A stretch of DNA of 64,000 nt from Sporosarcina sp. E16_8 (GCF_017347095.1 NZ_JADPRZ010000009.1:35885-99884), one strand, 5' to 3'. Shown: positions 44,745-58,570, counted from the first letter of the stretch. Program-made: numbers and translations. Notes: generated from the sequence alone by a model not told the origin.

Positions 44745-45336
44745 AGAAGGTTTTGCTTATTGAGGTGACGGGCATTCCTGCAATCGTGAAAGTTTGAACA
44801 AACATGTTTGTTGGAGTGCCTGTGCTTTTATATAAAAGAGTTATTGTAGGAGAAGTTGAAGTGAGTGGTGCGCAGGTACTACCACAATTCGACTGGCGTG
44901 AATTGTGTCAATGCGAGGTACCGTTTAACCAATACCATGGAGAAAAATCAGGCATCAAACTACTGTAATAAAGCACATTATTCCAGCCGCTCATTTTCAC
45001 TCTAATCCAGTGAAATAGCTGAAGTAATGTGCTTATTCTTTCGCACCTTGGTAAATCAAGTACGGAGATGCCACTAATAGCGCTACGGTCTTGCCAAAAA
45101 ATTGCGTCGACAGTATTATGGCTGAATCCCCACCAGACCCTGCACAATTCCGGCATTTTGTTTTATATAATGTTTGGGTACCTGAAATTTTATTTGGCGG
45201 TCCTATTGGTATTGGACGATATTGATAGCACTGTTCATGGTGCAAATGATTCATTACACCTTACCGCAATGCAAAAGATTTTTGCCTAAGGTCATTGATG
45301 AACAAGATATATATGTTTTGCTTTAGTATTTTTTCT

Positions 45337-45366
45337 AAGCACGGGCTACTCTGCCGTGCTTTTTTT
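45337..45366 (+). terminator. intrinsic terminator
   Basis: AAGCACGG / CCGTGCTT arms (45337-45344, 45354-45361) followed by Ts. Confidence 0.75.
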
Positions 45367-45556
45367 ATTGCCCTTTCAAAGGTTTATAGTGTGTAAAGAA
45401 CGAATGGACTGGCTATTTTAGTAAAACTGAATATCGGTGGACAATTCGAAACACTGAGCGTAACTCTTTTTCTGTTGACGAAGTAGAAAAACCCATACTT
45501 CAAATGAGGTGGTTGATTTCCGGTGGGATTTTAACGCTGGTGATCATACATAAAAA

Positions 45557-45590
45557 AAACAGTATCCATTATACGGATACTGTTTCTTTT
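45557..45590. terminator. bidirectional terminator before the lac operon
   Basis: AAACAGTATCC / GGATACTGTTT arms (45557-45567, 45575-45585), with A-run before and T-run after. Confidence 0.75.
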
Positions 45591-45657
45591 GTGAAATAAC
45601 GGCCACTGTAATCTGTCTTTAAAATCACGTACTTTACTAAAAATGACGAAAAAACAG

Positions 45658-45687
45658 TTTACTTTTAGTAAAATGCAGAATACAATG
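45658..45687 (+). promoter_or_regulatory. lac operon promoter with LacI-type operator
   Basis: TTTACTTTTAGTAAA (45658-45672) is a perfect palindrome around a three-base centre, overlapping a -35-like TTTACT; TACAAT (45682-45687) is the -10. A second TTTACT half-site is at 45633. This arrangement suits control by the LacI-family regulator at 54624. Confidence 0.65.
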
Positions 45688-45716
45688 AAAGTGTTCGAAA
45701 AAAAGGGGGGTATATT

Positions 45717-46955
45717 ATGAAGTTTGTAGAGTTTAAATCTGTTTTCTTTTTACTTATTGCAGTTATGTTGCTTTTAGTGGGTTGTAGTTCATCAGCTGGC
45801 GAGAAAAGCGATACCACGAAAGATGGGAAAGTTAAACTACGTTTTGCAACTTGGGACGTTGGGGATGACGTTACATTGCAACAAGATATGATTGACAAAT
45901 TCAATGAGTCACACGACGACATCGAAGTCGTTTTAGAGTCTTACGGAAGTGAATATGATACAAAAATTACAGCCGGTATGGGTGCAAAGGATGCTCCAGA
46001 CATTATGTATATGTGGAACTATCCGCAATATAAGGATGCACTAGAGCCACTCGATTCTTATCTTGAAAAAGAAGGCGATGCGTACAAAGATAATTTCTAT
46101 GAAACACTGTGGAACTATAACTCAGCAGATGATGAAATTCTAGGATTACCAGTTGGCTACACGACACATGTTGTTTACTACAACAAAGCATTGTTTGATG
46201 AAGCAGGTGTCGACTATCCGAAATCGGGTTGGTCATGGGAAGATTTGCAAGACACTGCTAAGAAAGTAGCAAACAAAGATTCAAAAGTAAGCGGTTTCGC
46301 GTTCTCAGGAAAACCGGATCCATACGATTTCGAAATGTTCCTATGGAGCAATGGTACATCTTATGTGGATAAAGAAGGGAATTTGAAAGGTAACTTAAAC
46401 TCAGAGAAATCAGTAGAAGTATTTGAAATGTTCCAGAACATGGCGAAAGATGGCTATGCTATTACGACAGAAGGCTCTGGAACAACAGAAATGAAATCTG
46501 GTAAAGTTGCGATGTTCGTCTACGGGGCATGGGGATTAACGCCGTTAAAAGAAGCGGGAATTGACTACGGTGTCGTAGAATTGCCAGCATTTAAAAGTGG
46601 GAAAAGCGTCAGTATCTTAAGTTCTTCTGGTATCTCAATCTCTAAAAACTCAAAACATAAAGATGAAGCATTCGAATTTATCAAATTCTGGACAAATGAA
46701 GATGCGAATAAGGAAAGAATTGGTTTCGAACTACCTGTTTTGAAATCAGTCGTAGAAAGCGAACAACTTGAACAAGATGAAGTGAAAAGTGTGTTCTATT
46801 CTATGCTTGAACAGAGTGATGGCTATACGCCAGCATCGTTCATCGTTGAAGACTGGAGTAAAGTATCCGAGAATTTGCAATATACGTTTGAATCGATGTT
46901 AAATCCAAGTACATTAATGAACCCGAAAGAGGCATTAAATAGTGCTGTCGAGTAA
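45717..46955 (+). CDS. sugar ABC transporter solute-binding lipoprotein
   Basis: 412 residues. The lipoprotein signal ends LLVGC with Cys23, and the mature part is an MsmE/LacE-type binding fold: LRFATWDVGDDVTLQQDMIDKFNESH, VVLESYGSEYDTKI, PDIMYMWNYPQYKDA, GLPVGYTTHVVYYNKALFDEAGVD (in parts). It captures a galactoside or other oligosaccharide for the two permeases downstream. AAAGGGGGG precedes ATG 45717. A hairpin at 46975-47001 separates it from the permeases, a common way to keep the binding-protein message more abundant. Confidence 0.93.
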   Translation: MKFVEFKSVFFLLIAVMLLLVGCSSSAGEKSDTTKDGKVKLRFATWDVGDDVTLQQDMIDKFNESHDDIEVVLESYGSEYDTKITAGMGAKDAPDIMYMWNYPQYKDALEPLDSYLEKEGDAYKDNFYETLWNYNSADDEILGLPVGYTTHVVYYNKALFDEAGVDYPKSGWSWEDLQDTAKKVANKDSKVSGFAFSGKPDPYDFEMFLWSNGTSYVDKEGNLKGNLNSEKSVEVFEMFQNMAKDGYAITTEGSGTTEMKSGKVAMFVYGAWGLTPLKEAGIDYGVVELPAFKSGKSVSILSSSGISISKNSKHKDEAFEFIKFWTNEDANKERIGFELPVLKSVVESEQLEQDEVKSVFYSMLEQSDGYTPASFIVEDWSKVSENLQYTFESMLNPSTLMNPKEALNSAVE

Positions 46956-46974
46956 AAATAGTAATTTTTAATGC

Positions 46975-47001
46975 GGTAAAGCACTTTTTAAGTGCTTTAC
47001 C
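46975..47001 (+). terminator. intra-operon hairpin after the binding-protein gene
   Basis: GGTAAAGCACTT / AAGTGCTTTACC arms with a three-T loop. It probably acts as mRNA stabiliser or partial terminator inside the operon. Confidence 0.7.
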
Positions 47002-47032
47002 CTATTTTCTAATCTGATGATGGGGGCATTTT

Positions 47033-47995
47033 ATGCGAAATATAACAACGAAGAAAACGAAAAGCTATCAGTTAGTAAATAGAAAAGTGCCCTATTTATT
47101 TATTTTACCGTGGATAATTGGTTTTTTGGTATTCACCCTGGGACCACTGATTCTCTCATTAATTATGAGCTTTTATAATTGGCCAATTACAAGTGAACCA
47201 ACATTTGTGGGGATCGATAATTACAAAACAATGTTCACTGCAGATCCGCAGTTTTATAAATCTATAATTATTACCCTTAAATTTGCTGCAATATTTGTAC
47301 CCTTAAACTTAGCAATTGCATTAATTTTAGCGCTTCTCATTACTCAACCATTAAAAGGAATGAAATTTTTCCGTACGATTTTCTACTTACCTGCGGTTGT
47401 TTCAGGTGTTGCCATTTCGATTATTTGGGGTTGGATTTTCAACTCAGAGTACGGAATTTTAAATTACTTACTATCATTTCTTGGCATTGAAGGTCCAAGA
47501 TGGCTTGTAGATCCGAAGTGGGCACTTCTCACAATTGTCATTGCGAGTGCTTGGGGCGTCGGAATTATGATGCTAATCTTTTATACCAATATAAAAGGGA
47601 TCCCAGCTGAATTATATGAGGCGGCAGCGATTGACGGTGCTGGCCCGTTCCGTCAGTTTTTCAGTATTACGATTCCTAGTATTACGCCGACTATTCTGTT
47701 TAACGTCATTACATCAGTCATCGGAGCACTGCAGCAGCTGACCTTGGTCTTACTGTTAACCGGCGGTGGCCCCTTAAAGTCCACCTATTTCTATGGTTTG
47801 TACGTGTATAACAACGCTTTCAAACACCATCAACTGGGATATGCAAGTGCAAACGCATGGTTTATGTTCATCGTGATATTAGTCTTAACAATGTTAATCT
47901 TTAAGACATCATCTACATGGGTGTTCTACGAAAATGAAGTGAAAAAAGAAGGGAAGAAAGGGAGGAGAAAAAATGAAAATATCAAAAGGATATAA
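47033..47995 (+). CDS. sugar ABC permease, LacF/MalF type
   Basis: 320 residues with six membrane helices (first YLFILPWIIGFLVFTLGPLI). The EAA loop is ELYEAAAIDGAGPFRQFFSI. Its C-terminus is strongly basic (KKEGKKGRRKNENIKRI) and its end overlaps the next permease by 23 bases, so both are made together. No ATPase gene is in the operon; a shared MsmX-type ATPase is expected. Confidence 0.93.
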   Translation: MRNITTKKTKSYQLVNRKVPYLFILPWIIGFLVFTLGPLILSLIMSFYNWPITSEPTFVGIDNYKTMFTADPQFYKSIIITLKFAAIFVPLNLAIALILALLITQPLKGMKFFRTIFYLPAVVSGVAISIIWGWIFNSEYGILNYLLSFLGIEGPRWLVDPKWALLTIVIASAWGVGIMMLIFYTNIKGIPAELYEAAAIDGAGPFRQFFSITIPSITPTILFNVITSVIGALQQLTLVLLLTGGGPLKSTYFYGLYVYNNAFKHHQLGYASANAWFMFIVILVLTMLIFKTSSTWVFYENEVKKEGKKGRRKNENIKRI

Positions 47996-48794
47996 AATCA
48001 TCATGTACAGCCTTCTAGGACTATTTTCACTTTACTTCGTATTACCATTTGTGTGGGTAATCCTTTCTGCATTAAAAACAGAAACCGAAGTGTTTAGCTA
48101 TCCTCCAAAGATTTTTCCAGAAGTACTTCAGTGGAAAAACTTTGTTGATGCTTGGTCTAGTCAACCATTCGGCGTCTATTTAAAGAACTCCGTCATCGTT
48201 ACAGTGATGACAACGATAGGTCAGCTACTATCCTGTTCATTAATTGCCTATGGATTTGCTAGATTTGATTTTAAATTTAAAAACACTCTTTTCGTCTTGA
48301 TGCTTGCGACAATGATGATTCCTTGGGACGTCACAATGATTCCGTTATATATGGAATTCAAAATGTTTGGTTGGATTAACACATTAAAGCCATTGATTGT
48401 CCCATCATTTTTTGGATCGGCGTACTATATCTTTTTGTTAAGACAATTCCTTATGGGTATACCGAAGGATCTTGAAAGTGCAGCAAGAATCGATGGGGCA
48501 AATGAATTCCAAATCTTCTATAAAATATTCATACCGATTATGAAAGCTCCACTGATCTTAATCGCGGTGCTCAATATGTTATCAGTATGGAATGACTACC
48601 TGGGTCCATTAATCTATCTGCAAGATCAATCGAAATATACATTAGCACTAGGATTAGCAGCATTTAAAGGAGTTCATGATCTCCAAATCCTACCAATTAT
48701 GTCGATTACTTTAGTCATGATCGTTCCACCAGTTGTGATATTCCTATTTGCACAGAAGTACATTGTTGAAGGAATCAGTGGTTCTGTTAAGTAA
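47973..48794 (+). CDS. sugar ABC permease, LacG/MalG type
   Basis: 273 residues, six helices; the EAA loop is DLESAARIDGANEFQIFYKI. ATG 47973 lies inside the upstream gene behind GGGAGG. It forms the membrane channel with the LacF-like protein. The C-terminus IVEGISGSVK is typical of MalG-type permeases. Confidence 0.93.
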   Translation: MKISKGYKIIMYSLLGLFSLYFVLPFVWVILSALKTETEVFSYPPKIFPEVLQWKNFVDAWSSQPFGVYLKNSVIVTVMTTIGQLLSCSLIAYGFARFDFKFKNTLFVLMLATMMIPWDVTMIPLYMEFKMFGWINTLKPLIVPSFFGSAYYIFLLRQFLMGIPKDLESAARIDGANEFQIFYKIFIPIMKAPLILIAVLNMLSVWNDYLGPLIYLQDQSKYTLALGLAAFKGVHDLQILPIMSITLVMIVPPVVIFLFAQKYIVEGISGSVK

Positions 48795-48817
48795 GAAATA
48801 CCGAAATACCAATATAG

Positions 48818-51895
<3,078 letters not shown>

Positions 51896-51900
51896 GAAGT

Positions 51901-51920
51901 AAGCAGGGGAAACCCTGCTT
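51901..51920 (+). terminator. short hairpin between lacZ and the next hydrolase
   Basis: AAGCAGGG / CCCTGCTT with a GAAA tetraloop; followed by TTAT only, so probably a partial terminator or RNA stability element. Confidence 0.55.
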
Positions 51921-51952
51921 CTTATTTCGTTAAAGAAAAGGAGCGGAATTCA

Positions 51953-53617
51953 ATGAAATTAAATATAAAAGAAATCCCTTTTTCTCGATTTGGTTCTTAT
52001 TTTTGTGTATTAAAGGAAAACGATACAAACGAAGTTTATATACGTGATGTTCATGGTGGAGATGATGCGCCATCAAAATTATTTAAATTGGAATTGTTAC
52101 AGGATGGCGTTGAACAAGAATTTGACATCGCCGCTACAGAAACGTCCTTGCGCTTTTTTTTAGTAAAAGATACAGAGAAATATGCAGAAATCATTATTCC
52201 GGAGGAGGATGAACTTCATATTGAGGCAAAGGGGGTTGAAGTTCGTTTACAAGCTAATAAAGTGAAATACGATACCCTACACGAATATGAGGATGGCATG
52301 TATGAATATCATATCTATCCGAAGGAATTAAAGCTGATGATTAGCAAGCTTTCAGGCGAGATGACTGTTGACGCACCGTGGAATGTGATTGGCAATGACT
52401 ATATCGACATTCGTATGAGTAATGGCCACTTTGTCATTGAAAGCTATCGCACTGTGTTTAAACCGAAAGAGTATGCAAGCTTTCAAGCTGGAAAAGAAAA
52501 GGTTGAGCAACTCTATCAGGAGTGGGTAGAAAATAATACGGAGAAAAATGAAGTATACCAAGCTTCAATTGATCGTGCGGCGTATATTACTTGGTCAAGC
52601 ATTGTTCACCCGGATGGATTATTAAAAAATTATGCCATGTATATGTCAAAGCTTTGGATGTATAACATCTGGTCTTGGGACAATTGCTTTAATGCGTTAC
52701 ATATTGGTGCGAAGTATCCGGAGTTGTCCTATTCTCAGCTGAAGATCTTTATGGACACGCAGGATGAATCTGGCGCATATCCAGACTTTGTGAATGATAA
52801 ATACGTGTCTTATAACTGTATTAAACCACCGGTCTTCGCATACGCATATGAAAAATTGATGGAAGTGAATGACTACTTTAAGGAAGAAAGTCGCCTGAGA
52901 GAAGTGTACGAGTCTACTAAAAAAGTAATGCTTTATTTCGATTTATACCGGACGTACGAAGGTCGACTTCCACATTATAAGCACGGTAATGACTCAGGTT
53001 GGGATAATTCCTCTTTGTTCCATAGCGGAATGCCGGTCGAGGCACCGGATCTTGCTAGCTTTTTAATTCGAACATATGATATTTTAACGAAATTTGCTGG
53101 TCTTCTTGGCGAAGAGGAAGAAGCAAAGCAATTTACTAAAAAAGCAGACACACTTTTCGCCTTATTAATGGAGCGCCTTCATGATGAAGATGGTTTCTTT
53201 GGTCGTGTTGGTAAGGATGCTAAGAAAATTGACATACGCTCCAGTCTAATTTTACGTTTACCGGTTTTAATCGGATATCGCTTAGAGAAACAAATCATGG
53301 ACCAACTTGTAGATGACCTTGTGGAAAACTTTGAAACGAAATATGGATTTGCAACGGAAATGCCTTCAAGTCCATTATATAAGGAAAATGGTTACTGGCT
53401 CGGACCGATTTGGGCCCCTGTTACTTATCTTTTCATTGATTCATTAAAGAGTTTTGGCTACGGTGAGGTTGGAGAACGAATTAAAGAAAAATACCTAAAT
53501 CTTACGCTTGTCGGTGGTATGGCAGAAAACTTTGATCCGCATAGTGGAAAAGGGCTCGTCGATACTTCCTTTACGTGGACATCAAGTGTGTTCCTATCGT
53601 TAATCGAAAGTAAGTAG
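51953..53617 (+). CDS. glycoside hydrolase of the GH63/GH37 (alpha/alpha-barrel) type
   Basis: 554 residues, cytosolic (no signal). The N-terminal 190 residues are beta-rich, and the rest is an (alpha/alpha)6 toroid with WMYNIWSWDNCFNALHIG, HGNDSGWDNSSLF and GYWLGPIWAPVTYLF, the hallmarks of GH63/GH37/MGH1-like glucosidases. A general acid is probably the Asp in NDSGWDNS and the base the Glu in MAENFDPHSGKG. Family members cleave alpha-linked glucose or related sugars. Beside LacZ it may act on the other linkage of a mixed alpha/beta oligosaccharide. AAAGGAGCG precedes ATG 51953. Confidence 0.8.
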   Translation: MKLNIKEIPFSRFGSYFCVLKENDTNEVYIRDVHGGDDAPSKLFKLELLQDGVEQEFDIAATETSLRFFLVKDTEKYAEIIIPEEDELHIEAKGVEVRLQANKVKYDTLHEYEDGMYEYHIYPKELKLMISKLSGEMTVDAPWNVIGNDYIDIRMSNGHFVIESYRTVFKPKEYASFQAGKEKVEQLYQEWVENNTEKNEVYQASIDRAAYITWSSIVHPDGLLKNYAMYMSKLWMYNIWSWDNCFNALHIGAKYPELSYSQLKIFMDTQDESGAYPDFVNDKYVSYNCIKPPVFAYAYEKLMEVNDYFKEESRLREVYESTKKVMLYFDLYRTYEGRLPHYKHGNDSGWDNSSLFHSGMPVEAPDLASFLIRTYDILTKFAGLLGEEEEAKQFTKKADTLFALLMERLHDEDGFFGRVGKDAKKIDIRSSLILRLPVLIGYRLEKQIMDQLVDDLVENFETKYGFATEMPSSPLYKENGYWLGPIWAPVTYLFIDSLKSFGYGEVGERIKEKYLNLTLVGGMAENFDPHSGKGLVDTSFTWTSSVFLSLIESK

Positions 53618-53629
53618 GTGGAGGATAGT

Positions 53630-54508
53630 ATGCGGAAATATTTTGGAGAACTAGGGCTTGCGGTTGTTGCAATTATTTGGGGAAGTGGGTTTGTTGCAAG
53701 TGCAGTGTCACTCGAGCACTTTACACCCTATCAAATACTTGCAATCCGTTTTCTTATTGGTATCATTTTGTTAAGTCTTGTCTTTTTTAAGAAACTAAAG
53801 AATATTAAAAAGAGTACAATTATTAATGGTTCCATCATTGGAATCTTTTTATACTTGGCATTTGCTCTACAAACGGTTGGACTGGTATATACGACACCTT
53901 CGAAAAATGCTTTTTTAACCGCTGTCAATGTAGTCATTGTACCATTTATTGCGTTTTTCATTTTTAAACGAAAAATGGACAAGTTTGAGTTGTTTGGCGC
54001 ATTACTTGCGATCATTGGCATCGGTGTGTTATCACTAAAGCTTTCGGGTGGCATCAATTTTGGGGATGTACTTACATTATTATGTGCCGTAGCATTTGCG
54101 TTCCATATTTTTTACACAGCGCAGTTTGTAAAGAACGAAGACCCCGTACTGTTAACGGTGGTTCAAATGGCAGCTGCAACAGTGTTAGGTTTAATTGTAG
54201 TAATATTCAAAGGAGAAACGAATTTTACGGCAAATATTGAAGGAGTATCGGCTGTTTTATATTTGGGTGTATTCTCCACCACGATTGCATTTTTACTGCA
54301 GACAGTCGCGCAAAAGTTCACAAGCGAAACAAAGGCGGCAATCATTTTGTCGACAGAGGCATTCTGGGGAATGGTTTTCTCCGTCATTATTTTAAGCGAG
54401 GTTTTAACCGCCAAAATGGCTATCGGAGCGATACTAATCCTTGTAGCTATTATTATTTCGGAAACAAAGCTGAAATTCCTGAAAAAATACCGTAAAAAAG
54501 CAGTGTAG
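53630..54508 (+). CDS. EamA/DMT-family transporter
   Basis: About 292 residues with ten helices arranged as two EamA repeats (AIIWGSGFVASAVSLEHFTPYQILAIRF in the first; VLYLGVFSTTIAFLLQTVAQKF and LSTEAFWGMVFSVIILSEVLTAKMAIGAILI in the second, in parts). Such proteins usually export metabolites. ATG 53630 has GGTGGAGG; it starts 12 bases after the hydrolase stop, so it is in the same operon and may export an unwanted sugar or amino-acid product. Confidence 0.9.
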   Translation: MRKYFGELGLAVVAIIWGSGFVASAVSLEHFTPYQILAIRFLIGIILLSLVFFKKLKNIKKSTIINGSIIGIFLYLAFALQTVGLVYTTPSKNAFLTAVNVVIVPFIAFFIFKRKMDKFELFGALLAIIGIGVLSLKLSGGINFGDVLTLLCAVAFAFHIFYTAQFVKNEDPVLLTVVQMAAATVLGLIVVIFKGETNFTANIEGVSAVLYLGVFSTTIAFLLQTVAQKFTSETKAAIILSTEAFWGMVFSVIILSEVLTAKMAIGAILILVAIIISETKLKFLKKYRKKAV

Positions 54509-54620
54509 AAAAAGTCGTCATGAAGAACGGCTTTTGCGAACCAAAATGAAGTGTTGAAAGCAAGTCCGAGGAAATTGAAATTGATTTACATATAGAAGTA
54601 AAAAAACAAAGTAGGTATAA

Positions 54621-55622
<1,002 letters not shown>

Positions 55623-55630
55623 TCCAGAGA

Positions 55631-55662
55631 ATCACGAGACATAAGTTTCGTGGTTTTTTTTG
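55631..55662 (+). terminator. terminator of the lac operon
   Basis: AATCACGA / TTCGTGGTT arms with an eight-T run. Confidence 0.75.
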
Positions 55663-55815
55663 CGTATTTAATAAAAGTTTGCTAATGGTTTCATCAAAAA
55701 AAAAGTAACTTTAGATGATTTTTAAAGAATAGGGCGCGATTGTGAAGTAAACGTCATTCCTTTTATTCAACAAACGTAGGTTTTCGTTCAAGGAAAACCA
55801 CAAAGTGGTAAACAA

Positions 55816-55841
55816 AAAAACGCTCAGAAGGAGCGTTTTTA
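55816..55841. terminator. bidirectional terminator
   Basis: AAAAACGCTC / GAGCGTTTTT (55816-55825, 55831-55840), perfect. It lies between converging transcription of the regulator gene and dus; no gene is seen in 55663-55983. Confidence 0.8.
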
Positions 55842-55983
55842 CTTGCCAATTAACTTGCTAATTTGCTATCTGAATCTATGCTGATTAGGGTGTTATTTAC
55901 ATTGTTTTCAGCATTTATCTCCCCATCACACGAACCCGTTATTTAACAACAAGTCTTATTAATCATGCATAGGTGGGTATGCC

Positions 55984-56961
55984 TCAATCTAATTCGTTAT
56001 CTAAAACCTGATTTACTAAATGACGGACTTCATCAGTTGAATTTGTATTCATTAATTGGTTTCTTACCTCAGCTGCGCCTTCAAATCCACGAACATAGAT
56101 TTTGAAAAAGCGATGAAGTTGCTTAAATGCACGCGGTTCGATTTCATTTGAATACTTATCGTGAAGATCTAAATGTAAATGTAATAAAGCGAGAAACTCT
56201 TTCACACTATGCTCTTTAGGTTCTTTTTCAAAAGCAAATGGATTCGTGAAAACGCCGCGGCCAATCATTACGCCATCAACGCCGTATTGTTCTACTAATT
56301 TTAAACCTGTTGCTCGGTCAGGAATATCTCCGTTAATTGTTAATAATGTATTTGGAGCGATTTCATCTCGAAGTTTTTTGATTTCAGGGATTAGTTCCCA
56401 GTGTGCATCTACTTTACTCATCTCTTTTTTGGTACGAAGGTGAATGGAAAGATTCGCGATATCTTGTTTCAATACATGTCCTAGCCAATCCAGCCACTCG
56501 TCAACAGATGTGTAACCCAATCTTGTTTTAACACTAACTGGTAAGCCACCTGCTTTTGCTGCTTGAATAATTTCTGCTGCATTTTCAGGATTTCGTATTA
56601 ACCCGGCGCCTTTACCATTGGCTGCGACGTTTTGTACTGGGCATCCCATGTTTAAATCGATACCTTTAAACCCGAGTTTTTTCATATCAATACTCATCTG
56701 TTCAAAAAATGCTGGTTTATTGCCCCAAATATGAGCGACAATCGGTTGCTCATCTTCTGTGAACGTTAACCGACCACGTAGACTTTCTCTTCCTTCAGGG
56801 TGACAATAACTTTCTGTATTTGTGAACTCAGTGAAAAGTACGTCTGGTTTTGCTGCTTCACTAATAACGTGGCGAAACACAACGTCTGTGACATCTTCCA
56901 TTGGTGCTAATATGAAAAATGGCTTCGGTAAATCAAGCCAAAAATTATGTTCGTTATTCAT
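55984..56961 (-). CDS. tRNA-dihydrouridine synthase
   Basis: About 325 residues from ATG 56961 (AGGAGGATA before it). An FMN-dependent enzyme that reduces uridine to dihydrouridine in tRNA D-loops. The N-terminal barrel has [49 protein letters not shown] (in parts, with the catalytic Cys in NMGCP), SVKTRLGY and the FMN phosphate site VDGVMIGRG; the C-terminal helical domain binds tRNA. Closest in type to DusB/DusC-like bacterial enzymes. It stands alone on the minus strand. Confidence 0.93.
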   Translation of the reverse strand: MNNEHNFWLDLPKPFFILAPMEDVTDVVFRHVISEAAKPDVLFTEFTNTESYCHPEGRESLRGRLTFTEDEQPIVAHIWGNKPAFFEQMSIDMKKLGFKGIDLNMGCPVQNVAANGKGAGLIRNPENAAEIIQAAKAGGLPVSVKTRLGYTSVDEWLDWLGHVLKQDIANLSIHLRTKKEMSKVDAHWELIPEIKKLRDEIAPNTLLTINGDIPDRATGLKLVEQYGVDGVMIGRGVFTNPFAFEKEPKEHSVKEFLALLHLHLDLHDKYSNEIEPRAFKQLHRFFKIYVRGFEGAAEVRNQLMNTNSTDEVRHLVNQVLDNELD

Positions 56962-57211
56962 TCTATATCCTCCTATTGCAACATATAAAAACACTAATTT
57001 TCTATTGCAAAATCATTTACTCATCATACATAGTATCATTTCTTGTAGTTGGTTGCACTGATACACTTCCCAAATATGAAACCAAAAGAGAAGTCGTTTT
57101 TCAAATGGTGTTACAGTGTGCCGATCATGCTTATTGAAAGAAACGGCGACGTAGAGGGGTTAGCCGCTGTAATCAGTTGTATATTCATATCATTTAACTA
57201 TATGGTTGAAT

Positions 57212-57583
57212 ATGAAAGAAGAAACTGATATATTATACTACATGGGTAACCAAAATGAAAATCAATTAAATGAAATATTTCATGCTTTAGCTGATCCAAC
57301 AAGAAGAGAAATCATTCATATGATGGCTCAAAAAGAAAGGACAGTTTCAGAGTTAGCAGAGCCTTTTGATATGTCTTTAGCAGCTATATCTAAACATATA
57401 AAGGTTCTTGAACGAGCAAATTTAGTAAAGAGGAACATAACCGGAAGAACGCATATCTGTAGCATAAATGCAGAGTCACTGTCTCGAGCTTCTGAATGGC
57501 TCCGTTTTTATGAGAAGTTTTGGAGTAATCGTTTTGATATTCTGGAAAGTGAGTTATTGAAAGCCAAGAATAGAGAACACTAA
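57212..57583 (+). CDS. ArsR-family regulator paired with an AHSA1 gene
   Basis: About 123 residues; winged helix with IFHALADPTRREIIHMMAQKE, LAEPFDMSLAAISKHIKVLERANLVKRN (in parts) and the wing GRTHICSINAESL. This SdpR-like branch usually lacks metal sites and regulates an adjacent SRPBCC gene, as here. The start is uncertain: ATG 57212 or ATG 57242, neither with a ribosome binding site, so the message may be leaderless. An inverted ATATTCAT/...TTGAATAT pair (57180-57212) before it could be its operator. Confidence 0.88.
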   Translation: MKEETDILYYMGNQNENQLNEIFHALADPTRREIIHMMAQKERTVSELAEPFDMSLAAISKHIKVLERANLVKRNITGRTHICSINAESLSRASEWLRFYEKFWSNRFDILESELLKAKNREH

Positions 57584-57603
57584 ATCATTGGAAGGGGAAT
57601 TGT

Positions 57604-58101
57604 ATGAACAACATCTCAACTAGAACATTAATAATGAAAAGAGAATTTAATGTAAAGCGTGAACGAGTTTTCGACGCATGGCTGAACCCAGAAATGATGA
57701 GGAAATGGTTTTTTACATTGGAAAGCACGAATAAGGTGACGCAAAATAATCCTCAAGTAGGCGGTACATGGGAGATTGTTGATCATCGAGATGGACAAGA
57801 TTACCGTGCGATTGGGGAGTACCTTGAAATTGATCCTCCGAAAAAAATCGTGTTCACTTTTAAGATGCCACAATTCAGCGAATTAGAAGATACGATTACA
57901 GTTGAGCTAAAAGAACTCCAGCAAAGCTGTGAAATGACGTTCACACAAGTGATCCATGTGCCTCAAGAAGAGAATTGGACAGAGTCCGATATCGAAAAAG
58001 CTCTAGGCGAAATGCATGATGGCACTGAACATGGCTGGAATTATATGTTTATGGGACTTAAGGAATTAGTTGAGACAGGAAAAGTTAGCTATACAGGTTG
58101 A
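57604..58101 (+). CDS. AHSA1/SRPBCC-family protein
   Basis: 165 residues: TLIMKREFNVKRERVFDAWLNPEMMRKWFFT (in parts) at the N-terminus, NPQVGGTWEIVDHRDGQDYRAIGEYLEIDPPKKIVFTF in the middle and a C-terminal amphipathic helix (HGWNYMFMGLKELV). It is the partner of the ArsR gene 20 bases upstream (GGAAGGGG site) and may bind or modify a small hydrophobic molecule. Function not known beyond the fold. Confidence 0.9.
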   Translation: MNNISTRTLIMKREFNVKRERVFDAWLNPEMMRKWFFTLESTNKVTQNNPQVGGTWEIVDHRDGQDYRAIGEYLEIDPPKKIVFTFKMPQFSELEDTITVELKELQQSCEMTFTQVIHVPQEENWTESDIEKALGEMHDGTEHGWNYMFMGLKELVETGKVSYTG

Positions 58102-58171
58102 AAATCGTTTGATTAATTAGTTGAAACAGCGAGACTACAATAAAATTTATGTGAAGAAGGGAAAGATAAAT

Positions 58172-58570
58172 ATGAAAAACGTAACACCATTTTTAATGTT
58201 TCAAGGCGGTATTGCCGAAGAAGCAATGGAATACTACACATCACTCATCGAGGATTCAGAAATTAAAAGCATTGCTCGTTACGGAGCTGAAGGACCCGGT
58301 GAAGAAGGTACAGTTATACAAGCTGTATTCTCGTTAAAGGGGCAGGAGTTCATGTGTATCGACAGCCATGTTAACCATGAGTTTACGTTTACCCCATCCT
58401 TTTCTATCTATCTTACGTGTGATACCGAAGAGGAAATTGACAGCCTTTATGATAAAATGATGGAAAATGGCACAGCACTCATGCCTATCAATAACTATGG
58501 ATTTAGCAAGAAATTCGGATGGCTGAGTGACCAGTTTGGGATATCTTGGCAGTTGAACTTGCCAGAGTAA
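58172..58570 (+). CDS. VOC-family protein, PhnB-like
   Basis: About 132 residues from ATG 58172 (GAAGAAGGG upstream). Glyoxalase-fold repeats: TPFLMFQGGIAEEAMEYYTSLI and SIYLTCDTEEEIDSLYDKMMENG, ending in YGFSKKFGWLSDQFGISWQL, the PhnB/3-demethylubiquinone-type signature. Usually annotated without defined substrate. It is the third gene of the ArsR-AHSA1-VOC group, a combination often seen in Bacillales. Confidence 0.9.
   Translation: MKNVTPFLMFQGGIAEEAMEYYTSLIEDSEIKSIARYGAEGPGEEGTVIQAVFSLKGQEFMCIDSHVNHEFTFTPSFSIYLTCDTEEEIDSLYDKMMENGTALMPINNYGFSKKFGWLSDQFGISWQLNLPE

Larger units (their letters stand above)
44745..45716. other. long intergenic region of hairpins and gene remnants
   Basis: A 16-bp perfect palindrome AACAAACATGTTTGTT (44797-44812) looks like a TetR-type operator but no regulator gene follows. 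A worn A/B repeat lies at 44868-44922 (GGTACTACCACAATTC...GAATTGTG...GAGGTACC). A long imperfect hairpin is at about 44970-45032, and GGGTACCTGAAATTTT at 45176, equal to a family B right end. Minus-strand 45033-45165 encodes CRNC...FFGKTVALLVASPYLIYQGAKE, perhaps the end of a lost small membrane protein. Terminators are at 45337-45365 and 45557-45590. Confidence 0.45.

Noticed and set aside
45033..45254. Small minus-strand protein ending FFGKTVALLVASPYLIYQGAKE
   Set aside because: The start lies in unrelated sequence across a repeat end and lacks a ribosome binding site; kept only as a possible remnant.
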